Position numbers and translations under genes: made by a program
Assembly (NCBI GenBank): GCA_004555535.1
Contig: SFHU01000034.1
Location: 1 to 25,261 of the forward strand
DNA: 25,261 bases
Reading direction: 5' to 3'
Source of the DNA: Clostridiales bacterium
GTDB lineage: Bacteria; Bacillota; Clostridia; Christensenellales; Aristaeellaceae
The notes under the pieces: generated by a model
The model's database searches: none
Told to the model about the DNA's origin: nothing
The model's input: only the letters and a program-made list of their open reading frames with translations
In this document: positions 7,332 to 15,304 of the stretch, one piece after another
Layout: every line of letters begins with the position of its first letter
How positions within the stretch are numbered: the first letter of the stretch is position 1

Positions 7332-8762
7332 TCAGATAATCACAACGGCGCCCAGCACCGGATAGCCCAGCTTCTGGCAGATGCGGATCTCCTGCTCAAG
7401 GTCGTCGCGCCGGGTCTTCCACAGATGCACCACCAGCACGACGCCGTCCGCCTGCGCGGCCATCTCCTGCGCGGCGCCATCCACACTCAGCATCGCGCCG
7501 GTCAGCAGGTTGCCGTCCTTCCCGCCCATCTCGCAGAGCAGCGCTGTGACGCTCTCATCCGCCGCGCTGCCGCTGAGCATGACGCGCTCAAGCTTCAGGC
7601 TTCTGAGCGCCTGCGCGAGATAGGCTGCGTCGTTCACCCGCTTTTTCGGCGTCAGCAGCCGGTCGATGGGGTTGCTCTTGCGCTTCGCCCGCTCGTCCTC
7701 CATCATCGCGAACGGATGCAGACCATAGGCGAGCAGCTCGTCCGCCGTCTTGATGTGCCCATCCAGGAGGAACAGCACGCCGTACACGCAAACGCCCAGG
7801 AAGCCGAAAGCCGCGCCGATTCTCATCGCCCACTTGAGCCACGCGCGGCTGCTGCCCGACGCCCCTGCGTTCAGCGTCTTGCCCTGATAGGCGACGCCGT
7901 AATAGGTCAGGTCGTCGCTGGTCAGGGTCTTTTTGAGCGTCGTCAGCTTGGCAGCATACTCCGCCAGCTTTTCGGTCGATTCCAGCTGCGCCGCTTCGAT
8001 CTCGGCGACATAGCCCCTGCCGCTGTTCTCGGCCAGCATCTCACAGGAGGCATTTCCAAACTCTGCGCTGATCCTTTTGTTGATTGCGTCAATCTGCCCA
8101 TCCAGAAATGCCAGCATGGCTTGACAGGTTTCCTCATCCGGGCCCACCACAGAAACGCTGACCTCTGCGCCTCGTTCCTGCGAGCCGGAAATCACAAACA
8201 GCTCATCCGGCGCTGTTACAGAAATGCTCAGCCCCGTGTCGCTGTTCTGCATATCCGAAAGGTCCTGGCGCTCTGCCCGCTCCTCCTGCAGCCGCCTGAA
8301 ATCGACAGAGACCATCTGCCGGATGGCGCGCTGCGAGCATTCGAGCCCGCTCGCCTCAATCAGCGCGTCAATCGTCCCGCCGCTTTGAAGGATCACCCGG
8401 TACATCTCCCCGATCACCGTCAGATCCGCCTCCGGAGCGCGCAGCAGATAGATTCTGCTGGCATAGCAGGCGTCGGTGGGATCGAGATTGAGAAAGACGG
8501 ATTCCTCCTCCCAGGCCAGCTGATCCGCGTACATCTGCTCATAGCGGGCATACTGATCGACCTCTTTGATCTGAATCTTATCCATATTCAGGGGGGTCTG
8601 CTCCTTTTCCGGCTTCAGAAAGCCATAGCATCCGCCAAGAAGCGCGCCGATCAGGCCCAGCGCAATCAGCACGCGCCACTTTCTGAGGATATAGAGCATG
8701 AGCTCCTTCAGGTCGATCACTTCATCGTTTCCCGGAATGGTCGAGCGGACATTGTTATCCAT
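7332..8762 (-). CDS. Wzz/YveK-like polysaccharide chain-length protein with a degenerate BY-kinase-like C-terminal domain
   Basis: A membrane co-polymerase expected to set polymer length with Wzy. With M1 at 8768 it has 478 residues; the ATG two codons later (8760-8762) is preferred because AAGGAG lies 7 bases upstream of it and only 1 base from the first ATG. Layout in 478-residue numbering: Wzz N-terminus IDLKELMLYILRKWR (18-32), TM1 32-51, extracytoplasmic domain with helical, charged stretches (52-310), TM2 about 315-336, then about 140 cytoplasmic residues. The tail has the fold order of a bacterial tyrosine kinase (AQALRSLKLERVMLSGS at 385-401, ADGVVLVVHLWKT at 440-452, LGYPVLGAVVI), but the P-loop region reads SGSAADESVT, with no GKS/T. 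No tyrosine cluster ends the protein. Catalysis is therefore unlikely; a regulatory or structural role is inferred. Confidence 0.85.
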   Translation of the reverse strand: MDNNVRSTIPGNDEVIDLKELMLYILRKWRVLIALGLIGALLGGCYGFLKPEKEQTPLNMDKIQIKEVDQYARYEQMYADQLAWEEESVFLNLDPTDACYASRIYLLRAPEADLTVIGEMYRVILQSGGTIDALIEASGLECSQRAIRQMVSVDFRRLQEERAERQDLSDMQNSDTGLSISVTAPDELFVISGSQERGAEVSVSVVGPDEETCQAMLAFLDGQIDAINKRISAEFGNASCEMLAENSGRGYVAEIEAAQLESTEKLAEYAAKLTTLKKTLTSDDLTYYGVAYQGKTLNAGASGSSRAWLKWAMRIGAAFGFLGVCVYGVLFLLDGHIKTADELLAYGLHPFAMMEDERAKRKSNPIDRLLTPKKRVNDAAYLAQALRSLKLERVMLSGSAADESVTALLCEMGGKDGNLLTGAMLSVDGAAQEMAAQADGVVLVVHLWKTRRDDLEQEIRICQKLGYPVLGAVVII

Positions 8763-8813
8763 GTTCATTCTCCTTATGTCTTGTTGTTTATGATCATCTG
8801 CATGGTGATGCAG

Positions 8814-10364
8814 TCATTGTCCGTCTGTATGCTGCGGCGGAATCCCCCGCCGCTTCAGCCCCTGCGCCGTCCGGCGGATCAGATCAAGGAAGTAGGCCAG
8901 CTCAGGGCTTTTCCGGCTGCCTGCGGCAAAGAGCGCGCCCGTCATGGCGACGCACAGCACCGAGCGCAGCAGCAGCGAACCCAGGCCCGCGCCGCCGATC
9001 CGAGCAAGCAGCGCCCGGACCAGTGCACCCGCAGCCGCCGTGCACAGCGAATAGCGCGCATAGAGCCGGAAGAACGCCTCCGCCCGCATATCCAGCACAT
9101 AGCGGCAGGTGACATGCGCCTCGATGCCCGTGGCCAGGATCGAGCTGACGAGCGTGCCCATAAAGACGCCCGCCGTGCCGAAACGCCGCAGAAAGAGGAT
9201 CGACGCGGCCAGGTTGACCGCCGCCTCCAGCAGCGGCTTGGCCCAGTCCCTGTAGTAGATGCCCGCCGCCGCGCGCAGGACGTAGAGCACCGAGCGCATC
9301 CCCGTCGCATAGAAGCTCGCCACGAGCATCGCGACCGTCAGGTTATCGAGCAGATAGGCCTCCCCAAAGAAAAGCAACACGCAGGGCTGAATCAGGCAGC
9401 CCAGCGCAATCGCGCAGACGCCGAACAGCCAGAAGGCCAGATAGAAGAGCCGCTCATAGACAGTCCGGAGCTTGGGCAGATCTCCCTGTGCCCAGACGTT
9501 GCCCACGCTGGCCTGCACCGCGTCAAACACGCGCGCCAGCACGTTGCGCACCGCGGTCAGAATCAGCGCATAGTTAGAATACACGCCGGAGACCGACAAG
9601 CCCAGGATTCTCGCGATCAGGATGCTGTCCGTCGAATTGACCACCATGTTGCCCACGTTGTGGCAGAGCATCGCGCGGATGTTGCGCACGATGGGCGCCG
9701 TCTCCTCCCGCTTCAGCGTGCGGACATCCCTGTCCCGCAGGTAGGGATAGCGCCTGTCCGCAACACGGGAGAGAAGCAGGTTTTCCGCCAGCGTGAAGAC
9801 GATCTGACAGAGCAGAAACAGCACATAGCTGCGCGTGAGCACCAGGAGCACCGTCTGCGAAAGATTCAGCAGCACATACGCGGCATAATGGCCGATGTTG
9901 CGGATGTACTGGTTCTGATCCGCGACGATCAGGGAAATCCTGTAGGAAAAGAAATACGAAATGCCCGTGTTGACCACATAGAGCCAGTAGATGAGCGTCA
10001 GCTCCGGGATCGTCCCCGGATCGCAGATCAGATGCGGATACACCGGCGTGAGCAGAAAGCCCAGTGCGAGGATGACGCAGCCGATGAGGCGGTAGGCGCG
10101 CCGGTACAGCCGCATCAGGCTCTTGACCGTCTGCGTGTCACCCTGTGCGAGCGGCTTGTACAGGCTGAAGGTGATGGCCGGGCCAACCCCCAGTTCCGCC
10201 AACGAGAGCACCGACAGGATGCCGGAAAACAGGCCGGAGAGTCCAAGATAGGAGGCGGACATCAGGCGCGTGAAGACGATGCGCTGCACCAGGCTGGCCG
10301 CCAGCGCCAGCATCTGCCCGGTCAGCCCCGTGGCGAAGTTGAGCAGGGATTTTCTCGTTCTCAT
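8814..10364 (-). CDS. Polysaccharide flippase (Wzx/MurJ-like, MOP superfamily)
   Basis: A predicted translocase of the lipid-linked repeat unit across the cytoplasmic membrane. It has 516 residues and is hydrophobic throughout, with roughly 12-14 membrane segments. The N-terminus MRTRKSLLNFATGLTGQ is followed by FTRLMSASYLGLSGLF and LAELGVGPAITFSLY, typical of the Wzx/RfbX clade in Clostridia. Later NSTDSILIARILGLSVSGV carries the conserved mid-protein polar segment. The frame is open upstream into wzy, but the ATG at 10362-10364 overlaps the wzy stop as ATGA, indicating translational coupling. Substrate specificity cannot be read. A lipid II-type flippase is much less likely given the operon context. 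Confidence 0.9.
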   Translation of the reverse strand: MRTRKSLLNFATGLTGQMLALAASLVQRIVFTRLMSASYLGLSGLFSGILSVLSLAELGVGPAITFSLYKPLAQGDTQTVKSLMRLYRRAYRLIGCVILALGFLLTPVYPHLICDPGTIPELTLIYWLYVVNTGISYFFSYRISLIVADQNQYIRNIGHYAAYVLLNLSQTVLLVLTRSYVLFLLCQIVFTLAENLLLSRVADRRYPYLRDRDVRTLKREETAPIVRNIRAMLCHNVGNMVVNSTDSILIARILGLSVSGVYSNYALILTAVRNVLARVFDAVQASVGNVWAQGDLPKLRTVYERLFYLAFWLFGVCAIALGCLIQPCVLLFFGEAYLLDNLTVAMLVASFYATGMRSVLYVLRAAAGIYYRDWAKPLLEAAVNLAASILFLRRFGTAGVFMGTLVSSILATGIEAHVTCRYVLDMRAEAFFRLYARYSLCTAAAGALVRALLARIGGAGLGSLLLRSVLCVAMTGALFAAGSRKSPELAYFLDLIRRTAQGLKRRGIPPQHTDGQ

Positions 10365-11578
10365 CGCGGCGTTCGCTCCCGGCTTCCCGCCGCTTTCGGG
10401 ATTTGAATGGCCAGCCGGTCCGCCCGGCAGCAGAGGAAGAGGAAGCTGTACATCGGCACGTTGTTGATCTCCCCCTCCATCAGCATGACGGCGAAAAAGC
10501 ACGCAAGCCCCAGGCAGAGCGCCCGGCTCGGCATTGCGCCGCGGTGCCGGTACAGCGTGCCGACCGCAAAGAGCAGAAAGACGCCCAGCAGCAGCAGCCC
10601 GATCAGGCCGAAGCAGTACGTCTGCTCCAGCAGAAAATTGTGCGCCGTGATACCGCCTGCAAGCTGGCTGACCTGCGCACGGACCTCCTCTTTCTGCATG
10701 CCGTAGCCGACCAGCGGCGATGCCGCGATGGCTTCCATCGTCCTGTCCCAGATGCCGGTACGCCCGGAAAAGGTGCTCTTTCTGCCCAGAAACGCGAACA
10801 CCGGCTCAAACACGCCCTGCAGACGCAGCAGCACGATCGCCGCAAACGCAGCCAGTCCCGCACCGGCGAGGGTCACGCTGTGAAACCCGCGCGCTTTCCA
10901 AAGACCGGTCAGCGCCAACGCCGCAAGCAGCAGCATGCAGATGCAGCCCGTCGCCGAGCCGCCCATCGCCATACAGACCGCGCAGACCGCCAGCAGCGCA
11001 TCAAACCGGAGCATCCGTCCGCTGCTTCTTGCGGCCATGAATTCCAGGCTGAGCGCCGGCGCAAAGTAGAAGATGAAGCTGTTGCGATACCCGAGAAACC
11101 AGTTGTCCATGCCCTGCAGTGGCGTGGCGTACAGGCCGCCCGGAAAGGCGAGCATCGTCGCGAAATGGATGCCGATGAGCGCCTCGTCAAGCAGCAGCAT
11201 CGCCCGGACAACCGCCCCGGCGTGCCGCCGGGTGCCGATCTCGATGACCGCGCAAACCACCAGCACGGAGGCGACGCCCTGAATGGCCCGCCCCTGCAGG
11301 CCCTGATGCGCCAGCACATTCGCCAGCATCCAAAGCTCCATCGCGATCAGCGAGACGGCCGCGCCGCTGATCTTCCTGTCCCGAAGGAAGGTTTTCACGC
11401 AGAACACCGACACGGCGAGCGCGCTGATCACCTTGCCCGCGTTGTAGATGGCGTCAAGCCAGGGCACGCAGACGCTCACATAGCCCGGATGAAAAAACGG
11501 AAAAAGCGCCAGCAAAATCCAGAGGATTTGTCTCTGTTCTTCTTCCGTTCGTTTCATTTGGTTCTTCTCTTTATGCAT
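10361..11578 (-). CDS. Wzy-type polysaccharide polymerase / O-antigen ligase family membrane protein
   Basis: A predicted polymerase joining flipped repeat units outside the membrane. It has 405 residues and about 10-12 hydrophobic segments. The Wzy_C-type region shows FSGRTGIWDRTMEAIAASP, then GYGMQ, and AHNFLLEQTYCFGLIGLLL; the large loop with a GRT.IW..... P..G.G pattern and a following HN is characteristic of the O-antigen ligase/polymerase superfamily. The start at 11576-11578 is chosen because AGAGGAG lies 5-6 bases upstream. The frame is open 30 codons further, into the neighbouring gene, and an ATG 7 codons downstream is less well placed. It sits 19 bp after the GT2 gene and overlaps wzx by 4 bp. 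Within a Wzx/Wzy operon lacking other polymerase candidates, polymerase is favoured over ligase. Confidence 0.85.
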   Translation of the reverse strand: MHKEKNQMKRTEEEQRQILWILLALFPFFHPGYVSVCVPWLDAIYNAGKVISALAVSVFCVKTFLRDRKISGAAVSLIAMELWMLANVLAHQGLQGRAIQGVASVLVVCAVIEIGTRRHAGAVVRAMLLLDEALIGIHFATMLAFPGGLYATPLQGMDNWFLGYRNSFIFYFAPALSLEFMAARSSGRMLRFDALLAVCAVCMAMGGSATGCICMLLLAALALTGLWKARGFHSVTLAGAGLAAFAAIVLLRLQGVFEPVFAFLGRKSTFSGRTGIWDRTMEAIAASPLVGYGMQKEEVRAQVSQLAGGITAHNFLLEQTYCFGLIGLLLLGVFLLFAVGTLYRHRGAMPSRALCLGLACFFAVMLMEGEINNVPMYSFLFLCCRADRLAIQIPKAAGSRERTPR

Positions 11579-11597
11579 GCTGCTCCTCTTGCCGCGC

Positions 11598-12452
11598 TCA
11601 GCCTTCAGGCCGCCTGAGCAGACGCCGTGCCAGGCGCTTGGCCGGCGGAAACCGGCGAAGCCTTTCAAGCAGGCCGTTCATCTGCATCAGGCGCTCCTTC
11701 TCGTAGCGCTGCTGCACGGCCTCGTCCCGCAGGAGGCAGATCGCCTCGCGCCAATGCGCCTCATAATACGCCTGATGGTGCTCAAAGACGCTATGGTATG
11801 CCCTTTTGGTCGCCTCGACATCCCCAAGCAGGCGGGTCGTTCTGGATCGCGGCTTGATCCGGTAGTGAAAGTAGACCTCCGGAAGCTGGCGGATGCTTTT
11901 CCCGTACTCCAGCAGGCTGAGAAAGAAATCATAATCCTCCAATCCGTCCTTCATGTCGGTTCGAAAGCCGCCGACGGCCGCCCAGTCCTCCTTGCGGAAC
12001 ATGGCGGTCACGAACACGACGTTTTCCACCAGCATCCGCTCCGGGGAATACTCCGGCAGCATCCACGGCCCCGAGGCCTCGCCGAACAGATCGGCATGAC
12101 AATAGACCGCGCCGCAGGCCGGTTCGGCGTCCAGCACAGCCTTCGCCGCGGCGATGTACGCCGGCTCGATCCTGTCGTCCGCATCCAGCGGCAGAATGTA
12201 TCGCCCCTGCGCCGCGCGGATGCCGGCATTGCGGGCCGCGGAAGGGCCCTCGCCCGCCGTGTGCAGCACGCGGATGCCCCGGTCCCCGAGCGCCTCCAGC
12301 GCGCGCAGCGTTTCCCCGTCGTCGGAGCCGTCGTTAACGACGATCAGCTCGACCTGCGGCTGTGCCTCAAGGCCGATCGACGCGACTGCCTCGCGCAGCG
12401 TCGCCCCGTCGTTGCGGCAGGGCATGATCACGCTGACCTGGATCTTCCTCAT
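11598..12452 (-). CDS. GT-A fold family 2 glycosyltransferase
   Basis: A cytoplasmic transferase that would add one sugar to the growing lipid-linked repeat unit. It has 284 residues. The N-terminus VSVIMPCRNDGATLREAV (7-24) and LIVVNDGSDDGE (37-48) bind the nucleotide. The metal-binding DADD is at 90-93 and the acceptor-side LEDYDFFLSLL at 171-181. The C-terminus is basic and arginine-rich (LRRFPPAKRLARRLLRR region), plausibly contacting the membrane. The ATG at 12450-12452 lies 17 bp after the preceding GT2 gene and has GGGAGAGGAC upstream. Donor and linkage are unknown. Confidence 0.92.
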   Translation of the reverse strand: MRKIQVSVIMPCRNDGATLREAVASIGLEAQPQVELIVVNDGSDDGETLRALEALGDRGIRVLHTAGEGPSAARNAGIRAAQGRYILPLDADDRIEPAYIAAAKAVLDAEPACGAVYCHADLFGEASGPWMLPEYSPERMLVENVVFVTAMFRKEDWAAVGGFRTDMKDGLEDYDFFLSLLEYGKSIRQLPEVYFHYRIKPRSRTTRLLGDVEATKRAYHSVFEHHQAYYEAHWREAICLLRDEAVQQRYEKERLMQMNGLLERLRRFPPAKRLARRLLRRPEG

Positions 12453-12469
12453 GTCCTCTCCCTGCCTCC

Positions 12470-13399
12470 TCAGCCCAGCAGCATCATGCCGACGCGGCGC
12501 ATGAAGCCGTGCAGGTGCTCCCTGTTTTTCATGTAGAACAGGGGACCGCTGCGCTCCTGCGCAAACCCGGAGAGAAACGCGGCGTCCTCTTCGTTCAGCT
12601 GCGCGGCATAGGTCTGCAAGAATACCTGCGCCTGCCGCTTCTTGCAGCGGATTTTCTTTTGCAGCATTCCGAGCTGCGACAGCTCATGCAGCACATACGC
12701 GGCGCTTCCCACATGCTTCGCGCCGACGCTGTTGCCCGCGTGCTGACGGTAATCGCTCAGCGGTTCGTCGATATAGACGATGCGCCCGAAGCGGGCCGCG
12801 ACAGCGGCCAGCCATCCGTCGTGCATGACGACCCCGGAGGGGTCGGCACATCGCCCGCCCATGCCGGCAAGCGCGCGGTTGATCGCCATCGCGCCACCGG
12901 TCACGGTATTCTGCATCAGCAGGCTCCGATAGTCAAAGTCCGTCGTGCTCTGCCGCTGATAGCGCATCAGCGACGGCGCGAGCGGCCTGAGCTGCGCGTC
13001 CGTCGGCCGCTGGTCGGAAAAGACCAGCACCGGTGTCCCCTTTCCCGCGCTGCGCTCCGCCGCGAGCATCGCCTCCAGCATCGTTCCGACCTTCTGCGGA
13101 TAGAAGACGTCGTCCTGATCGCTGAACATGATGTAGTCGGCATCGCACTGCTGCATGAGGAAGAAGAAGTGATCCCGCGCACAGCCGAATGTCCTGCCCG
13201 CCTCCACACGGGAAATCCGCTCAGGGAACCGCCGCGCATACCCGTCAAGAATGCGCACGGTGCCGTCGCGGGAGCCGTCGTCGGAAACGGTCAGATGCCA
13301 CCTCGGATCCTGCTGGGACAATATGGAATCGATCTGCGCCCGGAGATAGGCTTCCCCGTTGCAGGCGGCCAGAAGAATCTCCATCCGTTCGCTGCCCAT
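12470..13399 (-). CDS. Family 2 glycosyltransferase, rhamnosyltransferase-like; first gene of the polysaccharide operon
   Basis: It has 309 residues. The N-terminal MEILLAACNGEAYLRAQIDS (20 residues from position 6), LTVSDDGSRDGT and the metal motif FSDQDDVFYP (92-101) are typical of the GT2 subgroup often annotated as alpha-L-rhamnosyltransferases; GGAMAINRAL and HDGWLAAVAA follow, with DYRQHAGNSVGA in the C-terminal half. A rhamnose donor is plausible because the operon carries a full dTDP-rhamnose pathway, but this is inference. The start at 13397-13399 has GGGAGG 6 bases upstream. A TTG 5 codons earlier lies on the RBS itself and is rejected. The promoter begins 36 bp upstream, leaving a short leader. 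Confidence 0.92.
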   Translation of the reverse strand: MGSERMEILLAACNGEAYLRAQIDSILSQQDPRWHLTVSDDGSRDGTVRILDGYARRFPERISRVEAGRTFGCARDHFFFLMQQCDADYIMFSDQDDVFYPQKVGTMLEAMLAAERSAGKGTPVLVFSDQRPTDAQLRPLAPSLMRYQRQSTTDFDYRSLLMQNTVTGGAMAINRALAGMGGRCADPSGVVMHDGWLAAVAARFGRIVYIDEPLSDYRQHAGNSVGAKHVGSAAYVLHELSQLGMLQKKIRCKKRQAQVFLQTYAAQLNEEDAAFLSGFAQERSGPLFYMKNREHLHGFMRRVGMMLLG

Positions 13400-13434
13400 A
13401 CTGCCCTCCCGCAAAGATATGACAAACCATGTTT

Positions 13435-13463
13435 ATTATACGATCAAACGGGCCTTGTGTCAA
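13435..13463 (-). promoter_or_regulatory. Perfect-consensus sigma-A promoter of the polysaccharide operon
   Basis: On the minus strand TTGACA (13458-13463), a 17 bp spacer and TATAAT (13435-13440) match the housekeeping consensus at every base. The predicted transcript starts near 13428, about 29 bases ahead of the first GT2 start codon. I saw no other comparably strong promoter between here and the left edge, so this site may drive the whole operon of more than 13.4 kb. Confidence 0.9.
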
Positions 13464-13508
13464 TGCTTTGGGGTTTCCCCCCTCCCCGGGCGCCACCGGA
13501 GGGCGCAG

Positions 13509-13562
13509 AAAAGCCCCTGTCTGCAGGGGGCCTTCGTCCTTGAAGGCGATGCAGACAGGGGC
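13509..13562 (-). terminator. Intrinsic terminator of pckA with a nested stem
   Basis: A perfect 13 bp stem, GCCCCTGTCTGCA (13513-13525) against TGCAGACAGGGGC (13550-13562). The 24-base loop itself contains the pairing CCTTC/GAAGG. On the minus strand it is followed by TTTT (13509-13512). It starts 11 bases after the pckA stop and lies upstream of the polysaccharide promoter, insulating the two units. The U-run is short, but the stem is very strong. Confidence 0.88.
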
Positions 13563-13573
13563 ATGTGCGTTGC

Positions 13574-15178
13574 TTAGAGCTTCGGGCCGGCCTCCACGAG
13601 CGCCTTGCCCGCGTCGTTGCCGGTGTACTTGACGAAGTTCTTGATGAAGCGGGAAGCCAGATCCTTCGCCTTGCGCTCCCACTCGGAGACATCCTCATAG
13701 GTGTTGCGCGGATCGAGGATGGCGGGGTTGACGCCCGGCAGCGAGGTCGGAACCTCGAGGTCGAACATCGGGATCTTCTTGGTCTCGGCCTTGAGGATAT
13801 CGCCGCTCAGGATCGCGTCGATGATGCCGCGAGTATCCTTGATGGTGATGCGCTTGCCGGTGCCGTTCCAGCCGGTGTTGACCAGGTACGCCTTGGCGCC
13901 GTTGGCCTCCATCTTCTTGACGAGCTCCTCGCCGTACTTGGTCGGATGCAGCTCGAGGAAGGCCTGGCCAAAGCAGGCGGAGAAGGTCGGAGTCGGCTCG
14001 GTGATGCCGCGCTCGGTGCCGGCCAGCTTCGCGGTGAAGCCGGAGAGGAAGTAGTACTTCGCCTGCTCCGGGGTCAGGATGGACACCGGCGGCAGCACGC
14101 CGAACGCGTCAGCGGACAGGAAGATGACGTTCTTCGCGGCCGGGGCAGCGGAGATCGGGCGAACGATGTTCTTGATGTGGTCGATCGGATAGGAGACACG
14201 GGTATTCTCGGTGACGCTCTTGTCGGCGAAATCGATCTTGCCCTCGGCGTCGACGGTCACGTTCTCCAGCAGCGCGTTGCGCCTGATGGCGTTGTAGATG
14301 TCCGGCTCGGACTCCTTGTCCAGGTTGATGACCTTCGCATAGCAGCCGCCCTCGAAGTTGAAGACGCCCTTGTCGTCCCAGCCGTGCTCGTCATCGCCGA
14401 TGAGCAGGCGCTTGGGATCGGTGGAGAGGGTGGTCTTGCCGGTGCCGGAGAGGCCGAAGAACAGCGCGGTGTTCTCGCCGTTCATGTCGGTGTTGGCGGA
14501 GCAGTGCATCGCGGCGATGCCCTTGAGCGGCAGGTAGTAGTTCATCATGGAGAACATGCCCTTCTTCATCTCGCCGCCGTACCAGGTGTTCAGGATCACC
14601 TGCTCACGGGAAGTGATGTTGAAGGCCACGCAGGTCTCGGAGTTGAGGCCGAGCTCCTTGTAGTTCGTCACCTTCGCCTTGGAGGCGTTGTAGACGACGA
14701 AGTCCGGCTCGAAGTTCTCCAGCTCCTCGGCGGTCGGCGCGATGAACATGTTCTTGACGAAGTGCGCCTGCCAGGCGACCTCGACGATGAAGCGAATGGC
14801 CATGCGGGTGTCGGCGTTGGCGCCGCAGAAGGCGTCGACAACGAACAGGCGCTTGTTGGAGAGCTCCTCCTTGGCCAGATCCTTGACGATCTGCCAGATC
14901 TCCTCGCTCATGGGATGGTTGTCGTTCTTGAACGCGTCGGAGGTCCACCACACGGTGTCCTTCGAATTCTCGTCCATGACGATGTACTTGTCCTTGGGGG
15001 AGCGGCCGGTGTAGATGCCCGTCATGACGTTGACGGTGTCCAGCTCGGTGACCTGACCCCTGTCAAAGCCCTCCAGCTCCGGCTTGGTCTCTTCCTCAAA
15101 CAGCATTTCGTAAGAAGGATTGTGTACGATCTCGGTGGTACCGGTGATGCCGTACTTGCTCAGATTGATCTCTGCCAT
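13574..15178 (-). CDS. pckA: Phosphoenolpyruvate carboxykinase (ATP)
   Basis: It interconverts oxaloacetate + ATP with PEP + CO2 + ADP. In anaerobic Clostridia it can run in either direction (gluconeogenesis or CO2-fixing ATP formation). It has 534 residues, the usual length. Features are TGRSPKDK (57-64), the P-loop GLSGTGKTTLS (242-252), the metal and kinase-2 motif LIGDDEHGWDD (259-269), and NFEGGCYAK (274-282), followed by NTRVSYPI. ATP-type identity follows from the GLSGTGKTT loop and length. The ATG at 15176-15178 with AGAGG upstream is preferred; a frame extension of 13 codons lies in the leader. It is flanked by its own promoter and terminator, so it is monocistronic. Confidence 0.97.
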   Translation of the reverse strand: MAEINLSKYGITGTTEIVHNPSYEMLFEEETKPELEGFDRGQVTELDTVNVMTGIYTGRSPKDKYIVMDENSKDTVWWTSDAFKNDNHPMSEEIWQIVKDLAKEELSNKRLFVVDAFCGANADTRMAIRFIVEVAWQAHFVKNMFIAPTAEELENFEPDFVVYNASKAKVTNYKELGLNSETCVAFNITSREQVILNTWYGGEMKKGMFSMMNYYLPLKGIAAMHCSANTDMNGENTALFFGLSGTGKTTLSTDPKRLLIGDDEHGWDDKGVFNFEGGCYAKVINLDKESEPDIYNAIRRNALLENVTVDAEGKIDFADKSVTENTRVSYPIDHIKNIVRPISAAPAAKNVIFLSADAFGVLPPVSILTPEQAKYYFLSGFTAKLAGTERGITEPTPTFSACFGQAFLELHPTKYGEELVKKMEANGAKAYLVNTGWNGTGKRITIKDTRGIIDAILSGDILKAETKKIPMFDLEVPTSLPGVNPAILDPRNTYEDVSEWERKAKDLASRFIKNFVKYTGNDAGKALVEAGPKL

Positions 15179-15231
15179 GTGCAACAACCTCTTTCTTGTC
15201 TGATTCGGATGCGTCATATTGCCGCGAACCG

Positions 15232-15269
15232 CTTATGGCCCGCATAAGTAAGAACCTATTGTCCTTATG
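15232..15269 (-). promoter_or_regulatory. Three CTTATG/CATAAG half-sites in the pckA leader (candidate operator)
   Basis: On the plus strand CTTATG occurs at 15232-15237, CATAAG at 15243-15248 and CTTATG again at 15264-15269. This makes two inverted pairs, one with a 5 bp and one with a 15 bp gap. The third copy sits at the predicted transcription start and the others in the 5' untranslated region. The arrangement is seen; regulator binding is inferred. Confidence 0.4.
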
Positions 15270-15275
15270 GTACAC

Positions 15276-15304
15276 ATGATACACTAGAGACGCAATAAAA
15301 TCAA
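15276..15304 (-). promoter_or_regulatory. Sigma-A-type promoter of pckA
   Basis: On the minus strand TTGATT (15299-15304), a 17 bp spacer and TATCAT (15276-15281). The -10 box matches 5 of 6 and the -35 box 4 of 6 consensus positions. The predicted start near 15269 gives an untranslated leader of about 90 bases. The 15305-15382 stretch between this promoter and the Gfo/Idh/MocA stop has only weak hairpins and no clear terminator, so read-through from upstream is possible. Confidence 0.72.

Noticed and set aside
7332..8762. Calling the Wzz-like protein an active BY-kinase fusion
   Set aside because: The P-loop lysine and GKS/T motif are missing and there is no tyrosine-rich tail.
8769..8813. 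Small hairpin CTGCAT/ATGCAG between wzx and the Wzz-like gene
   Set aside because: Six base pairs with a four-base loop and no U-run; too weak to call a terminator within an operon.
7203..10406. Very long plus-strand open frame (over 1000 codons) opposite the wzz, wzx and sugar-transferase genes
   Set aside because: Rich in Arg, His, Gln and Ala with no domain pattern; it is the antisense shadow of GC-rich real genes that have clear motifs and RBSs.
13565..15247. Plus-strand open frame of 560 codons opposite pckA
   Set aside because: Val/Leu/Asp/Gly-rich pattern produced by antisense of GC3-biased codons; pckA is certain.
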